A stretch of DNA of 64,000 nucleotides from an uncultured Sphingomonadaceae bacterium (GCA_938050045.1 CALLJS010000010.1:248001-312000), one strand, 5' to 3'. Numbered from the stretch's first letter, positions 43,331-53,787 are shown. Numbers and translations are program-made. The notes: a model not told the origin generated them from the letters alone.

Positions 43331-44497
43331 ATGAATAAATTGGCTGTTGGTGCAGGATTAGCATTATTAATTGCGCCTGTTTCGGTTCATTCACAGCAAG
43401 CTGGTGCGCCTACTGCAAATATTACTTTTGATAGCAAAGCGAAGATTGCCTATCTCTTGGATATGCAATCTGGTGCGATATTGGTTGATAAAAAATCTGA
43501 TATACGCATTCCGCCAGCTTCTATGGCAAAAATGATGACAGTTTATGTCGCTTTTGACCAAATTTCAAAAGGTAATTTGGCATTAGATACAAAGATTAAA
43601 GTCGAAAATGCAACGTGGAAAAAATGGAAAAACCAAGGCTCTACAATGTTCCTGCGCGATGGCGAGAGCGTATCCGTTGAAAATTTGCTGCATGGTATTG
43701 TGACATTATCGGGCAATGATGCATCGGTTGTATTGGCCGAAGGAATTTCGGGTAGCGAAAAAGCCTTTACCGATCTGATGAATGTTACTGCCCAAAAAAT
43801 TGGCATGAAAAACAGCAATTTTGGGACATCAAATGGTTGGCCCGATGAAGGCATTACTTATGTAACGGCCAAAGATTTGGGCATATTGGGTTCGCGTTCC
43901 ATCTATGATTTCCCTAAATTATACGCACAATTTTACGGCCTAAACGAATTTACATGGGCTGGCGTAAAACAAAAAAACCGCAATCCTCTATTGGGTAAAA
44001 TTGATGGAGCCGATGGTCTAAAAACGGGCCATACCGAAGAGGCTGGATATGGTTTGGCTGGAACAGCGGAACAAAAAGGCCGGCGTTTAATGATGGTGGT
44101 GGCTGGTTTGGATAGTTTCAATGGCCGCATTAGCGAATCCGTTGCGATGATGAATTGGGGCTTCAAAGCTTGGACAACTAAACCGCTTTATAAAAAAGGG
44201 CAGGTTGTAGGGGATATTAAAGTACAGCTTGGCAGCAAAACAAGCGTCGAAATGGTCGCTCCGCGCAATATTGGCATTACCATCCCAAAAGCATTTGATG
44301 GACCGTTTAAGACCTTTATTCGTTATAGAAGCCCGCTAAAAGCACCTTTTAAAAAAGGCGATCATGTGGCCGATTTGGTAGTGAAACCTGCTTATGGTCA
44401 AGAACAAGTCATGGCTTTAGTATCATCTGTTGACGTCGAAGAAGCTGGTTTTTTTGGCCGCGTATGGAATGGTTTCAAGTCGATTTTTGGTTTCTAA
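43331..44497 (+). CDS. dacA: D-alanyl-D-alanine carboxypeptidase, PBP5/DacA family
   Basis: Trims pentapeptide side chains of peptidoglycan. About 388 residues with a signal peptide. Active-site motifs: SxxK in PPASMAKMMTVY, SxN in TLSGNDASVVLAEG, and KTG in GLKTGHTEEAGYG. The C-terminal PBP5 domain ends in an amphipathic helix (GFFGRVWNGFKSIFGF) that anchors it to the membrane. The ATG at 43331 is preferred over the TTG at 43325. The stop overlaps tmk in TAATG. Confidence 0.94.
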   Translation: MNKLAVGAGLALLIAPVSVHSQQAGAPTANITFDSKAKIAYLLDMQSGAILVDKKSDIRIPPASMAKMMTVYVAFDQISKGNLALDTKIKVENATWKKWKNQGSTMFLRDGESVSVENLLHGIVTLSGNDASVVLAEGISGSEKAFTDLMNVTAQKIGMKNSNFGTSNGWPDEGITYVTAKDLGILGSRSIYDFPKLYAQFYGLNEFTWAGVKQKNRNPLLGKIDGADGLKTGHTEEAGYGLAGTAEQKGRRLMMVVAGLDSFNGRISESVAMMNWGFKAWTTKPLYKKGQVVGDIKVQLGSKTSVEMVAPRNIGITIPKAFDGPFKTFIRYRSPLKAPFKKGDHVADLVVKPAYGQEQVMALVSSVDVEEAGFFGRVWNGFKSIFGF

Positions 44498-45150
44498 TGG
44501 CATCGCAAAACTCTTCTGCAACTTTTGGCCGTTTTATCGCTATAGAAGGCGGCGAAGGTTGCGGTAAATCTACGCAAATAAAACAAATAGCAAGCCGTCT
44601 TGCTAAGCACGGTATCGATGCCATCATCACCCGCGAGCCAGGCGGTACTGATAATGCAGAGGCCATAAGAGAATTATTATTAAGCGGCGGTGATAGTCGC
44701 TGGGATAGTAGGGCCGAGGCTCTATTATTTGCAGCGGCGCGCGGCGATCATGTTCGTAATTTAATCAAGCCAGCCTTGATGCGCGGCCAATGGGTACTTT
44801 GTGATCGTTTCTTAGAAAGTAGCAGGGCCTATCAAAGCGGTGGCAGCGGTCTAAGCGATGCAATGATATTACAATTACACGATATTGGCAGCGAGGGTTT
44901 CTTACCCGATAGAGTGTTAATTTTAGATTTGGATGAAGAGAGGGCCAATAGCCGCGTATCCCAGCGCGATGGCGAAGCGCGCGACAGGATTGGCGGCCGT
45001 CCCAAAGAATTTCATTGCGCTGTCCGCGCTGCTTTTAAACATTATGCCCAGCAAGAGTGCGAGCGCATAAAATTGATTAATGCTGCTGCTGATATTGATG
45101 CCGTTACCGATACCATTATGGATAATCTGCAGGATATGATTGATGCCTGA
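44497..45150 (+). CDS. tmk: Thymidylate kinase
   Basis: Phosphorylates dTMP to dTDP. About 217 residues from the ATG at 44497, which overlaps the dacA stop by one base; an upstream in-frame ATG at 44464 lies inside dacA and is unlikely. P-loop FIAIEGGEGCGKSTQI, then TREPGGTDNAEAIRELLL and the DRFLESSRAYQSGG block. Followed by holB with an 8-bp overlap, a common tmk-holB pair. Confidence 0.95.
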   Translation: MASQNSSATFGRFIAIEGGEGCGKSTQIKQIASRLAKHGIDAIITREPGGTDNAEAIRELLLSGGDSRWDSRAEALLFAAARGDHVRNLIKPALMRGQWVLCDRFLESSRAYQSGGSGLSDAMILQLHDIGSEGFLPDRVLILDLDEERANSRVSQRDGEARDRIGGRPKEFHCAVRAAFKHYAQQECERIKLINAAADIDAVTDTIMDNLQDMIDA

Positions 45151-46144
45151 AACCGATAACAGCCAGTATATCGGTCATGACAAATGTTGGGCTATAGTCC
45201 AAAATTCCCTAGAACGTGGGAAATTGCATCATGGCTGGATATTATCGGGGGCAAAAGGAATGGGGAAAGCTGGTTTTGCAAAGCATATGGCCTATGCCAT
45301 ATTAGACCCAAATGGCTCGCAACGCCATCTTATTGATGCTGGAACGCATCCAGATTATCACATTGTTTCGCGTCCACCCAAAGAATGGCCCAAAGAGGGT
45401 GAGGGGATTGCCCCCAATGCTGAGTTAAAACGCAGCATCAATATTGAACAAATCCGCAAATTACAGACCGTTTTGAATGTTAAGCCATCAATGTCGGATA
45501 AGCGAGTCATCATTATTGATGCTGCCGATGATATGGAGAAGGCGGCGGCTAATGCATTATTAAAAAGCTTAGAAGAACCGCCGCAAGGGACGATCTTTAT
45601 TTTGATAAGCCATGCCAGCGAGAAATTATTGCCGACGATAAAATCACGCTGTCAAACGATGCGCTTTGATCCTTTATCCGAAGAGCAAATGATAGCAGCA
45701 CTTGATATGCATCTTTCTAACATTAGCGAAACCGAGCGCGCCGCATTGGTGCGGGCTGGCAGTGGTTCGCCAGGACGCGCTCTGGCTTTCTTGGGCTTGG
45801 ATTTGGCCGAAATTGATAACATTATGAGCAGTATTAAAGAAAAAGGCGATTCCAATAATGCTTTGCGCACAAAATTGGTGAAATTGCTGACCTTGAAAGC
45901 GACGCAAGCAAAATATGAATCCTTTTTGCGCAGGGCACCAAGCTATATCGCAGCGCATGCGCATCATTTACCCATAGAGCGGTTAAAGGAAGCCAGCGAT
46001 GCTTATACTAAGGCAACATCATTGGCATCGCGCGCGATTGGAGTTTCATTGGACAAGCCCGCCGTCATTTTTGAAATGGTAAGCTTGCTGTCGGTGTTGC
46101 AAACGAATAAGCCCTCTTCGTACAATAAGAATCGGAAATTATGA
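45143..46144 (+). CDS. holB: DNA polymerase III delta' subunit
   Basis: A clamp-loader subunit. About 333 residues with the AAA+ fold: a Walker-A-like GAKGMGKAGFAKHM, NIEQIRKLQTVLNVKP, VIIIDAADDMEKAAANALLK, and the sensor-1 region ISHASEKLLPTIKSRCQTMRF (SRC motif). Start at the ATG at 45143, overlapping the tmk stop. Overlaps metG by 4 bp. Confidence 0.93.
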   Translation: MPETDNSQYIGHDKCWAIVQNSLERGKLHHGWILSGAKGMGKAGFAKHMAYAILDPNGSQRHLIDAGTHPDYHIVSRPPKEWPKEGEGIAPNAELKRSINIEQIRKLQTVLNVKPSMSDKRVIIIDAADDMEKAAANALLKSLEEPPQGTIFILISHASEKLLPTIKSRCQTMRFDPLSEEQMIAALDMHLSNISETERAALVRAGSGSPGRALAFLGLDLAEIDNIMSSIKEKGDSNNALRTKLVKLLTLKATQAKYESFLRRAPSYIAAHAHHLPIERLKEASDAYTKATSLASRAIGVSLDKPAVIFEMVSLLSVLQTNKPSSYNKNRKL

Positions 46145-47709
46145 GTAAACCCTATTATATCACTACGGCGATTAGCTATCCAAATGGCCGCCCGCACATT
46201 GGTCATGGCTATGAAGCCATTGCAGCCGATGTCAGCGCGCGCTTTCACCGCTATAGGGGCCGCGCTGTGCGCTTTCAGACAGGCACCGATGAACATGGTT
46301 TGAAAATGGCGCAAAAGGCTCGTGAAGTCGGCCAAACTCCCAGCGAATTGGCCAATGAAATGGCATCATATTTCATTGATATGTGCGCAAAACTTAATAT
46401 ATCTTATGACCGTTTTTTACGCACATCAGACCAAGAGCATCACAAAGCTAGCCAAGCGATTTGGCAAGCTATGGAAGCCAATGATGATCTTTACCTCGAC
46501 CGTTATGAAGGCTGGTATAGCGTCCGCGATGAAGCCTATTATGATGAAAAAGAAATAGTCGAAGCCAAAGATAGTGCGGGAAATATTGAAAAATTATCTC
46601 CGCAAGGGACGCCTGTTGAATGGACCGTTGAAGAAAGTTGGTTTTTCCGCCTGAGTAAATATGAACAGCCGCTTTTAGATTTATATAAAGCGCAAGAATC
46701 CTTTATTCAGCCAGAGAGCCGCCGAAATGAGATTATGCGTTTTGTTGAGGGCGGTTTGAATGATTTGAGCATATCACGCACCAGTTTTGATTGGGGAGTG
46801 CGCGTGCCTAGTAAGAATGATGATAGCAACCATGTCATGTATGTTTGGGTCGATGCGCTGACCAACTATTTAACGGGCCTAGGGTATCCTGAGAAAACCA
46901 AGGATTTTGAGCGATATTGGCCCGCCGATGTGCATCTTATAGGCAAGGATATTACCCGTTTTCATGCGGTTTATTGGCCGGCATTTTTGATGAGTGCGAA
47001 AATTGCACTGCCTAAGCAAATTTTTGGCCATGGATTTTTGCTTAATAAGGGGCAGAAAATGTCCAAATCTATTGGTAATGTGGTCGACCCTATTGCATTG
47101 GCTGATGCCTTTGGCGTCGATCAACTGCGCTATTTTTTGCTGGCTGATGTTAATTTTGGTCAAGATGGAAGCTATTCAGCAGAAGCCATAACCTTGCGCT
47201 GTAATGCCGATCTCGCCAATAGTTTTGGTAATTTAGCGCAGCGTACTTTATCCATGATATTCAAAAATTTAGCAGGCGAAATTAATTTTGATTATGAAAA
47301 TGAATCTGCCGATGAAGCTCTAGCTTCTATCATTGACGAGACGTGTCAAAAACATATGGCCAATGCTTTTGAAAAGCTGATGTTTGCAGAAGGGATTGAA
47401 GCGTGGATGCGCGCGGTCAATGCCTGTAATCAATATGTAGACGATCAAGCACCTTGGGCTCTTAAGAAAACTGACCCTGAGCGGATGAAAGCTGTATTAA
47501 TGACCTTATTCGCGGCTATTCGGAGTTTGACTATCGCCATTAGCCCCGTAATCCCAGAAAAATCGGCATTTATATTAGACCAAATGAATATTAATGGCAG
47601 AATGTTTGACGATCTTTGTAATGATGATTGGAAAAAAGCAGTGAATGGCTTTGTTTTGGAAAAACCGCGTCCAGCATTTCCTCGGCTTGAACTGCCCCTA
47701 GATGAATGA
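46141..47709 (+). CDS. metG: Methionyl-tRNA synthetase
   Basis: Charges tRNA-Met. A 522-residue class I enzyme with the HIGH signature in PNGRPHIGHGYEA and the KMSKS loop in GQKMSKSIGNVVDP. It lacks the C-terminal EMAP-like tRNA-binding domain of the longer E. coli enzyme. Starts at the ATGA overlap with holB. Followed by tatD after 27 bp, as in many alphaproteobacteria. Confidence 0.96.
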   Translation: MSKPYYITTAISYPNGRPHIGHGYEAIAADVSARFHRYRGRAVRFQTGTDEHGLKMAQKAREVGQTPSELANEMASYFIDMCAKLNISYDRFLRTSDQEHHKASQAIWQAMEANDDLYLDRYEGWYSVRDEAYYDEKEIVEAKDSAGNIEKLSPQGTPVEWTVEESWFFRLSKYEQPLLDLYKAQESFIQPESRRNEIMRFVEGGLNDLSISRTSFDWGVRVPSKNDDSNHVMYVWVDALTNYLTGLGYPEKTKDFERYWPADVHLIGKDITRFHAVYWPAFLMSAKIALPKQIFGHGFLLNKGQKMSKSIGNVVDPIALADAFGVDQLRYFLLADVNFGQDGSYSAEAITLRCNADLANSFGNLAQRTLSMIFKNLAGEINFDYENESADEALASIIDETCQKHMANAFEKLMFAEGIEAWMRAVNACNQYVDDQAPWALKKTDPERMKAVLMTLFAAIRSLTIAISPVIPEKSAFILDQMNINGRMFDDLCNDDWKKAVNGFVLEKPRPAFPRLELPLDE

Positions 47710-47736
47710 CACGCCGCATGCAACAAAGGATGAAAC

Positions 47737-48531
47737 ATGTTAATCGATAGCCATTGCCATCTCAATTATAAGGGTATTGTTGAGCAGCAAGACGATATAC
47801 TCTCAAGGGCGAGGGCAGTGGGTGTGACAGGAATGCTCAATATCTCTACACGCGAGAGCGAATGGGATGATATTATCGCGCTCGCTGCTAAAGAGAGCGA
47901 TATTTGGGCTAGCGTTGGTATTCATCCGCACGAAGCCGATGAACATCCCAATGTCGATACACAAAAGCTGATATATAAAGCTCAGCATGAGCGTGTGGTG
48001 GCCATTGGCGAAACTGGTCTTGATTATTATTATGAGCATAGCGATCGCGATAATCAAAAAAAGAGCTTTCGCAATCATATCGTCGCAGCGCGCGAAACGG
48101 GTTTGCCGCTCATTGTCCATACGCGCGATGCCGAAGAAGACACGGCGCATATTATGGGTGAAGAGATGGAGAAGGGGGCTTATCGAGCCGTTATCCATTG
48201 TTTTACCGCCAGCGATAATTTTGCTAAAATAGCTTTGGATATGGGCTGCTATATCAGCATTTCGGGCATTGTGACTTTCAAAAACGCCAAAGAATTAAAA
48301 CATACAGCTTCTTGGATACCGGCTGATAAATTATTAATCGAAACAGATTCTCCTTTTTTGGCCCCCGTGCCGCACCGAGGAAAAACGGGAGAGCCAGCCT
48401 TTGTCGCCGATACTGCCCACTATCTAGCAGCATTGCGCAGCGAAACGGTAGAGCGGCTCAAACAACGCACTGCACAAAATTTCTTTGATTTATTCACAAA
48501 GGCTAAAGCACAAAAGGTCGAAACGCTGTGA
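47737..48531 (+). CDS. TatD-family metal-dependent hydrolase
   Basis: A metal-dependent nuclease/hydrolase with a TIM-barrel fold. 264 residues with the metal motif LIDSHCHLN, AIGETGLDYYYEHSD, PLIVHTRDAEED, VIHCFTASD and ETDSPFLAPVPHRG. YcfH-like by position after metG. The stop overlaps the GTG start of the next gene. Confidence 0.93.
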   Translation: MLIDSHCHLNYKGIVEQQDDILSRARAVGVTGMLNISTRESEWDDIIALAAKESDIWASVGIHPHEADEHPNVDTQKLIYKAQHERVVAIGETGLDYYYEHSDRDNQKKSFRNHIVAARETGLPLIVHTRDAEEDTAHIMGEEMEKGAYRAVIHCFTASDNFAKIALDMGCYISISGIVTFKNAKELKHTASWIPADKLLIETDSPFLAPVPHRGKTGEPAFVADTAHYLAALRSETVERLKQRTAQNFFDLFTKAKAQKVETL

Positions 48532-49295
48532 AGCTCACTATATTAGGGTGCGGCACATCCGCTGGCGTTCCGCGTATTGGTAATGATTGGGGTAAATGCG
48601 ATCCAACAGAGCCCAAAAACAAACGCACCCGCGTCTCTATACTCGTGCAAAGTGATGACCATGGTATTTTGGTGGATACGTCTCCTGATTTGCGGCATCA
48701 ATTACTCGCCGCTGGGACGACCGATATAAATAGCGTCTTGTGGACGCACGATCATGCCGACCATAGCCATGGTATCGATGAGCTGCGTCAGATATTTTTC
48801 AAAACGCGCATACCCGTTGAAGGCTATGGTAGCAAAGCTACAATGGAGTCGCTAAAACGCCGTTTTGGCTATGTTTTTCAAGGAAATAGCGGTTATCCAA
48901 CGACTTGCAATGCAAATATATTAGAGGGCGTATCGCAAGATATTGGCCCATTTCATATCCAATATACAGAGCAACCGCACGGCCCCATATTTTCAACAGG
49001 ATATCGTATTTCCCACAATGGTAAGTCCATTTGTTATGCCACCGATTTTGGTGAAATTACCAACGATATGGTCGATTTATATGGGGGTACGGACTTGCTA
49101 ATCGTTGATTGTTTACGCCAAGATCCGCACCCGACCCACGCAAATTTAGCCATGTCATTAGATTTAATCGATCGATGCGCTGCTCATTATGCTATATTAA
49201 CGCATATGGACAAAAATATGGATTATCATACAATAGCCAATATGCTGCCCAGCAATGTGGAGCCAGCCTTTGATATGATGCATATTATAGTATGA
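48528..49295 (+). CDS. MBL-fold (PhnP-like) hydrolase
   Basis: A metallo-beta-lactamase-fold phosphodiesterase of the PhnP/YcbJ-like group. The 255-residue protein has LGCGTSAGVPRIG at the start, WTHDHADHSHGIDELR as the metal motif, ATDFGEI and LTHMDKNMDY. The start is GTG, overlapping tatD by 4 bp. The true substrate is unknown. A small truncated-looking ORF follows, overlapping by 4 bp. Confidence 0.9.
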   Translation: MKLTILGCGTSAGVPRIGNDWGKCDPTEPKNKRTRVSILVQSDDHGILVDTSPDLRHQLLAAGTTDINSVLWTHDHADHSHGIDELRQIFFKTRIPVEGYGSKATMESLKRRFGYVFQGNSGYPTTCNANILEGVSQDIGPFHIQYTEQPHGPIFSTGYRISHNGKSICYATDFGEITNDMVDLYGGTDLLIVDCLRQDPHPTHANLAMSLDLIDRCAAHYAILTHMDKNMDYHTIANMLPSNVEPAFDMMHIIV

Positions 49296-49516
49296 TGGAT
49301 GAGACTGGCCGCGTCATTTATGGGATATTATTGCTAATATTGGTTGGCAGTGCTTTGCTATCGCGCCGGATTCCTATGTCACAGATGGTCAAGATGATAG
49401 TCGCATGGATTTTTATTTTTACAATTATGTTCCTTTTAATTGAGATTGCTTCTCATATATTTCCTGAGAATCAAGAGGAGTATGCGCCGAGCAGTAGAAC
49501 GATAGCGTCATTATGA
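49292..49516 (+). CDS. Small membrane protein, probably the N-terminal stub of a TIGR02281-type aspartic protease
   Basis: The 74-residue product has two membrane segments joined by ALLSRRIPMSQMVKMIVAW. That arrangement resembles the N-terminal anchor of the retropepsin-like aspartic proteases found in alphaproteobacteria. No DTG active-site motif follows: the frame stops and the next gene starts 42 bp on. Either a natural short gene or a remnant after loss of the catalytic part. The resemblance is from memory, not a search. Confidence 0.6.
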   Translation: MMDETGRVIYGILLLILVGSALLSRRIPMSQMVKMIVAWIFIFTIMFLLIEIASHIFPENQEEYAPSSRTIASL

Positions 49517-49558
49517 CGGCATAAAATTTAACATAATATATATTATCGAACTTAAATT

Positions 49559-50026
49559 TCATTCAATCACTAACGCACTACTCTCTTTCACTTCTTGCAA
49601 TACTGGAAATGTGCTTGTTTGTTGAACGCTTGGCAAATCTGATAAAATATCAGCCATAAATAAGCTATAGGTTTGGACATTTTTGCTGCGAACTTTCAGC
49701 AAATAATCATATCCGCCCGACATCATATGGCACGATAATATTTCGGGAATATCACGAACCGCTGCATTAAATTCGTTTAATTTCTTACGCGATGTATTTT
49801 TAAGCTTCACTTGCACATAGACCAGATGAGATTGATCGACCTTATGCGCGTCAATATCCGCTCGATACCCCTTGATAAAGCCATCTTTTTCCAATTTACG
49901 CAACCTAATCAAACAGGGTGATTTGGTGATATTTACACGTTCAGCAAGGTCGACAACAGCGATGCGCCCTTCCCTTTGAATCACGCGCAATATATTTTTA
50001 TCTATATGGTCTAAAATTCTATCCAT
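49559..50026 (-). CDS. putR: Lrp/AsnC-family regulator, likely PutR activator of putA
   Basis: The 155-residue protein has an N-terminal HTH (GRIAVVDLAERVNITKSPCLIRLRKLEKDGFI) and an AsnC/RAM ligand domain (SHLVYVQVKLKNTSRKKLNEF, MMSGGYDYLLKVRS). It is divergent from putA with a 128-bp gap, the same layout as the PutR-putA pair of rhizobia and Rhodobacter, where PutR activates proline catabolism. The symbol is inferred from that context. Confidence 0.82.
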   Translation of the reverse strand: MDRILDHIDKNILRVIQREGRIAVVDLAERVNITKSPCLIRLRKLEKDGFIKGYRADIDAHKVDQSHLVYVQVKLKNTSRKKLNEFNAAVRDIPEILSCHMMSGGYDYLLKVRSKNVQTYSLFMADILSDLPSVQQTSTFPVLQEVKESSALVIE

Positions 50027-50154
50027 AGTATAAATTGCGATACTTTGAGTTGTAAATCAAGATTTTTATAAAAAAATAACTTGAAAAAATATTAATATAA
50101 GGAATTAAACCTGTGATTATCTGGCATAATAATCAGGATAGGTGGTCATAAATT

Positions 50155-53100
50155 ATGTCTGAAAAATTAATATTAGTGAATGAATATACTGATAAATTTG
50201 CTGCGCTTTCCAATCATTATTTGTTGGATGAAAATGAGCTTATAGCAATATTTATGGATGCGCTTAAATATGATGAGACAGCTCAACTGTGCGTTAAAGA
50301 TAATAGCCGCAAGATTATAGAGGATCTGAAAAGCTCTGATTCAACGCTTTCATTGATCGATAAATTGCTGCAAGAATATGGCCTTTCGAGTAAGGAAGGT
50401 ATAATCTTAATGCGCCTTTCAGAAGCGTTAGTGCGCACAAAAGATGCCGCAACGGCGCAAAACCTAATAAGAGATAAAATATCACAAGGCGACTGGGCGT
50501 CGCATGCTGGAAAAAGCAGCTCTTTCATCGTAAACCGAGCAACTCAAGCGCTGCGATTATTGGCCTTTTGGATAAATATAAGCAACGGTAAAAATGGCAA
50601 AAATATTGTCGCAAAAACTGGTGATATAATCGCGCACAAAGTTATGAAAATGGCAATGAAGTTGATGGGTAGCCATTTTGTGCTTGGTGAGACCATAAGC
50701 AAGGCAATTATAAAATCCAAGAAATTTGATGATTCTATCACCTGTTTTTCATATGATATGCTGGGTGAAGCGGCTTATACTAATGAGGATGCGCAGCGTT
50801 ATTATACCGCTTATGAAAATGCGGTTCTCGCTATTGCGAAGGATGGCCCCTATCCAGATGTGCGCATTGCGCCAAATATTTCCATTAAATTATCCGCTTT
50901 GCATCCGCGTTATGAAAGCACCCATGCGGCACAATATATTGTACCAATTTATGATAAATTGATGAAGTTTTGTATGTTTGCAAAAGATGGTAATTTTGGG
51001 ATTACAATTGATGCCGAAGAATGCGAGCGGCTCGAAATATCGTTACTCATTGCAGAAAAATTATGCGCAAACGAAATTCTCAAAAATTGGGATGGGCTCT
51101 CTATTGTGGTGCAAGCCTATCAAAAACGCGCCCTACCCGTCATCAATCATATCGCCGATATGGGCCGTAAATATGATCGAAAATTAATGATTAGGCTGGT
51201 AAAAGGGGCATATTGGGATAGTGAAATAAAACGCGCCCAAGAGATGGGATTATCCGATTACCCCGTTTTTACGCGTAAAGAAAATAGCGATTTAAGCTAT
51301 ATGCTGTGCGCGCAAAATATTATCGATAATGCCGATATATTATACCCTCAATTTGCTACGCATAATGCACAATCGGCAGCATCGGTCGCCTATCTTGCGC
51401 AACAAAAAAATGTGAAATTTGAATTTCAGCGTCTTTATGGAATGGGGGATGCATTGCATAATTTATTGGCGCAGAAATATGGTGTTAAGAGCCGTGTTTA
51501 TGCGCCAGTCGGGCCGCACAAAGATTTATTGCCTTATCTGGTCAGACGCTTGCTTGAAAATGGGGCTAACTCCTCTTTTGTCAATCAAATGTCCGATGAT
51601 ACTATAGACATTGAAAGCCTTATATCTGATCCATTAGAGCGTGTGCAAATGAAGGTAGAACATCGAAATCCCAATATCCCGCTTCCGATCCAACATCTTA
51701 ATAATGGCCGAATTTCAGCCTCTGGCTTTGATGATAGCCAGTTTGATAAAATCGCATATATGGAAAATATTCTATTAAAAAAACCTCATATAAATGCTTT
51801 TTCTGTGGTGGATGGAAAAGAAATAAAAGGGGTGCCAGTCGATAGATTTTGCCCATTTGATAGAAATATACTCATTGGTAAAGCCTATTATAGCGATGAG
51901 AATATAGTTGAAAAAGCTATTAAATGCGCTTCTCAATCAAATTATCAATATGATTATAGTCCCAAAGAACGCGCCGATATTTTGCGGCGCATAGGCGATT
52001 CATTATTAGCATCAGAAGATGAATTAATTAGATTATTGGTGTGGGAAGCAGGTAAAACCGTCAATGATGCCCTGTCTGAGATTCGTGAAGCAGTAGATTT
52101 TTGTCGCTATTATGCTGACCAAGCAGAGCTGCATGTTGACCGCAAAGCATTAGGAGTTGTGGTTTGTATTTCGCCGTGGAATTTCCCATTGGCTATCTTT
52201 TTGGGTCAAATAGCTGCGGCTTTATCTATGGGCAATTGCGTTATAGCAAAACCTGCGGAGCAAACACCGCTCATAGCCTATAAAATCAACGATATAATAA
52301 TCAAATCGGGCATTCCCAAAGATGCATTTCATCTGTTAATTGGCGATGGTGCTGCATTGGGCAATAGCTTAACAAGCAGCGATAAAATTTCTGGTATTTG
52401 TTTCACAGGGTCTACCCAAACAGCCAAAATTATCGCGCGTAATCTGGCACATAATAATCGAGCAGATATACCCTTCATCGCCGAAACGGGCGGTATTAAT
52501 GCCATGATTATCGATTCAACGGCATTGCTTGAACAAGTGATAGAAGATGTCATAGCATCAGCCTTTCAAAGCGCGGGGCAACGATGCTCGGCTTGCCGAT
52601 TATTATGCATACAAGATGATATAGCCGATGATTGTCTAGCTATGTTGCGCGGTGCGATGGACGTGCTTCACATTGGCAGCCCGCTCTCGCTATCGACCGA
52701 TATTGGCCCTGTTATTGACAAAAATGCGCAAAAAATGATCGGTGATTATAGCGCGAAAATGCTAAATTCTTCTCGAAATGTCGGTGGCAAAGCGATTGCG
52801 GAAGATTTGTCCATGGGTTATTTCAGCCTCCCCCAAGCATTTGAGATAGAGAATTTATCAAGCTTGGAACGTGAAATATTTGGCCCAATTCTGCACGTCA
52901 AACGATTTAAGGCTGCCAAACTCGACACGCTTATTGATGATATTAATGACCTAGGCTATGGGCTGACATTGGGATTGCATACGCGCATTGATGCGCGCAT
53001 TGCGCATCTATCGCATCGCGCTAAAGTCGGTAATCTCTATGTAAATCGCAACCAGATTGGAGCGGTGGTAGGTGTGCAACCCTTTGGCGGTGAGGGATTA

Positions 53101-53745
53101 TCTGGTACTGGGCCAAAGGCTGGTGGACCGCATTATTTGAAGCGATTATCGCAAAAAATTCAGAATATAGATATTATTGAGGGTTCAGAAAATCAGATAT
53201 TTAATACTTTAGATATAGAATTTTTCTCATCTTTGGAATTAGAGACACCAAGCTTATTGTTGCACCAAATTTACGATCATTATAGACTATATAATCCTGC
53301 TATTGCGGATATATATAATGAGAGCTGGATCAAAGCCGACATATTTTTTAACGAACAAAAATTACCTGGTCCGACGGGCGAAACTAATATTTTGAAACTA
53401 TACCCGCGCGGCACCATATTATGTATGGGCGGCGATAAAGTCTGCGATATTCATAAACAAATATGTTTGGCTTTGATTGCTGGAAATACAATAATTATTG
53501 ACGTTGATGGAAGAACGCCTTTTTACATTGGGAAGCCCAATAACCCCACAAAAAATCCTTATGATTCTATTGCTTGTGATGGCGTGAGGCGAGCATCCGA
53601 GGCCGAAAAATTAACTCAATTAGAAGGCCCTATTCGCCCGATATTAAGTGCTTATGATGATGTTGAACGCTATGCGATAGAGCGATGCATTACTATCGAT
53701 ACCACGGCTGCTGGAGGCAATGCGTCTTTATTAGCCTTACCTTAG
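50155..53745 (+). CDS. putA: Bifunctional proline dehydrogenase / P5C dehydrogenase PutA
   Basis: Oxidises proline to glutamate in two steps with channelling. 1196 residues: an N-terminal arm without a DNA-binding ribbon-helix-helix, the FAD PRODH barrel (about 180-490; IKLSALHPRYE, LMIRLVKGAYWDSEIK, EFQRLYGMGD), then the ALDH domain. Catalytic residues are Glu777 (FIAETGG) and Cys811 (QSAGQRCSACR). A C-terminal domain of about 170 residues follows, as in long type B PutA. Since it lacks the RHH repressor domain, control presumably falls to the divergent Lrp-type gene. Confidence 0.95.
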   Translation: MSEKLILVNEYTDKFAALSNHYLLDENELIAIFMDALKYDETAQLCVKDNSRKIIEDLKSSDSTLSLIDKLLQEYGLSSKEGIILMRLSEALVRTKDAATAQNLIRDKISQGDWASHAGKSSSFIVNRATQALRLLAFWINISNGKNGKNIVAKTGDIIAHKVMKMAMKLMGSHFVLGETISKAIIKSKKFDDSITCFSYDMLGEAAYTNEDAQRYYTAYENAVLAIAKDGPYPDVRIAPNISIKLSALHPRYESTHAAQYIVPIYDKLMKFCMFAKDGNFGITIDAEECERLEISLLIAEKLCANEILKNWDGLSIVVQAYQKRALPVINHIADMGRKYDRKLMIRLVKGAYWDSEIKRAQEMGLSDYPVFTRKENSDLSYMLCAQNIIDNADILYPQFATHNAQSAASVAYLAQQKNVKFEFQRLYGMGDALHNLLAQKYGVKSRVYAPVGPHKDLLPYLVRRLLENGANSSFVNQMSDDTIDIESLISDPLERVQMKVEHRNPNIPLPIQHLNNGRISASGFDDSQFDKIAYMENILLKKPHINAFSVVDGKEIKGVPVDRFCPFDRNILIGKAYYSDENIVEKAIKCASQSNYQYDYSPKERADILRRIGDSLLASEDELIRLLVWEAGKTVNDALSEIREAVDFCRYYADQAELHVDRKALGVVVCISPWNFPLAIFLGQIAAALSMGNCVIAKPAEQTPLIAYKINDIIIKSGIPKDAFHLLIGDGAALGNSLTSSDKISGICFTGSTQTAKIIARNLAHNNRADIPFIAETGGINAMIIDSTALLEQVIEDVIASAFQSAGQRCSACRLLCIQDDIADDCLAMLRGAMDVLHIGSPLSLSTDIGPVIDKNAQKMIGDYSAKMLNSSRNVGGKAIAEDLSMGYFSLPQAFEIENLSSLEREIFGPILHVKRFKAAKLDTLIDDINDLGYGLTLGLHTRIDARIAHLSHRAKVGNLYVNRNQIGAVVGVQPFGGEGLSGTGPKAGGPHYLKRLSQKIQNIDIIEGSENQIFNTLDIEFFSSLELETPSLLLHQIYDHYRLYNPAIADIYNESWIKADIFFNEQKLPGPTGETNILKLYPRGTILCMGGDKVCDIHKQICLALIAGNTIIIDVDGRTPFYIGKPNNPTKNPYDSIACDGVRRASEAEKLTQLEGPIRPILSAYDDVERYAIERCITIDTTAAGGNASLLALP

Positions 53746-53787
53746 ATTATTATAGCCAGGACTTATCAAAGGCGGCTATGAGCGGAT

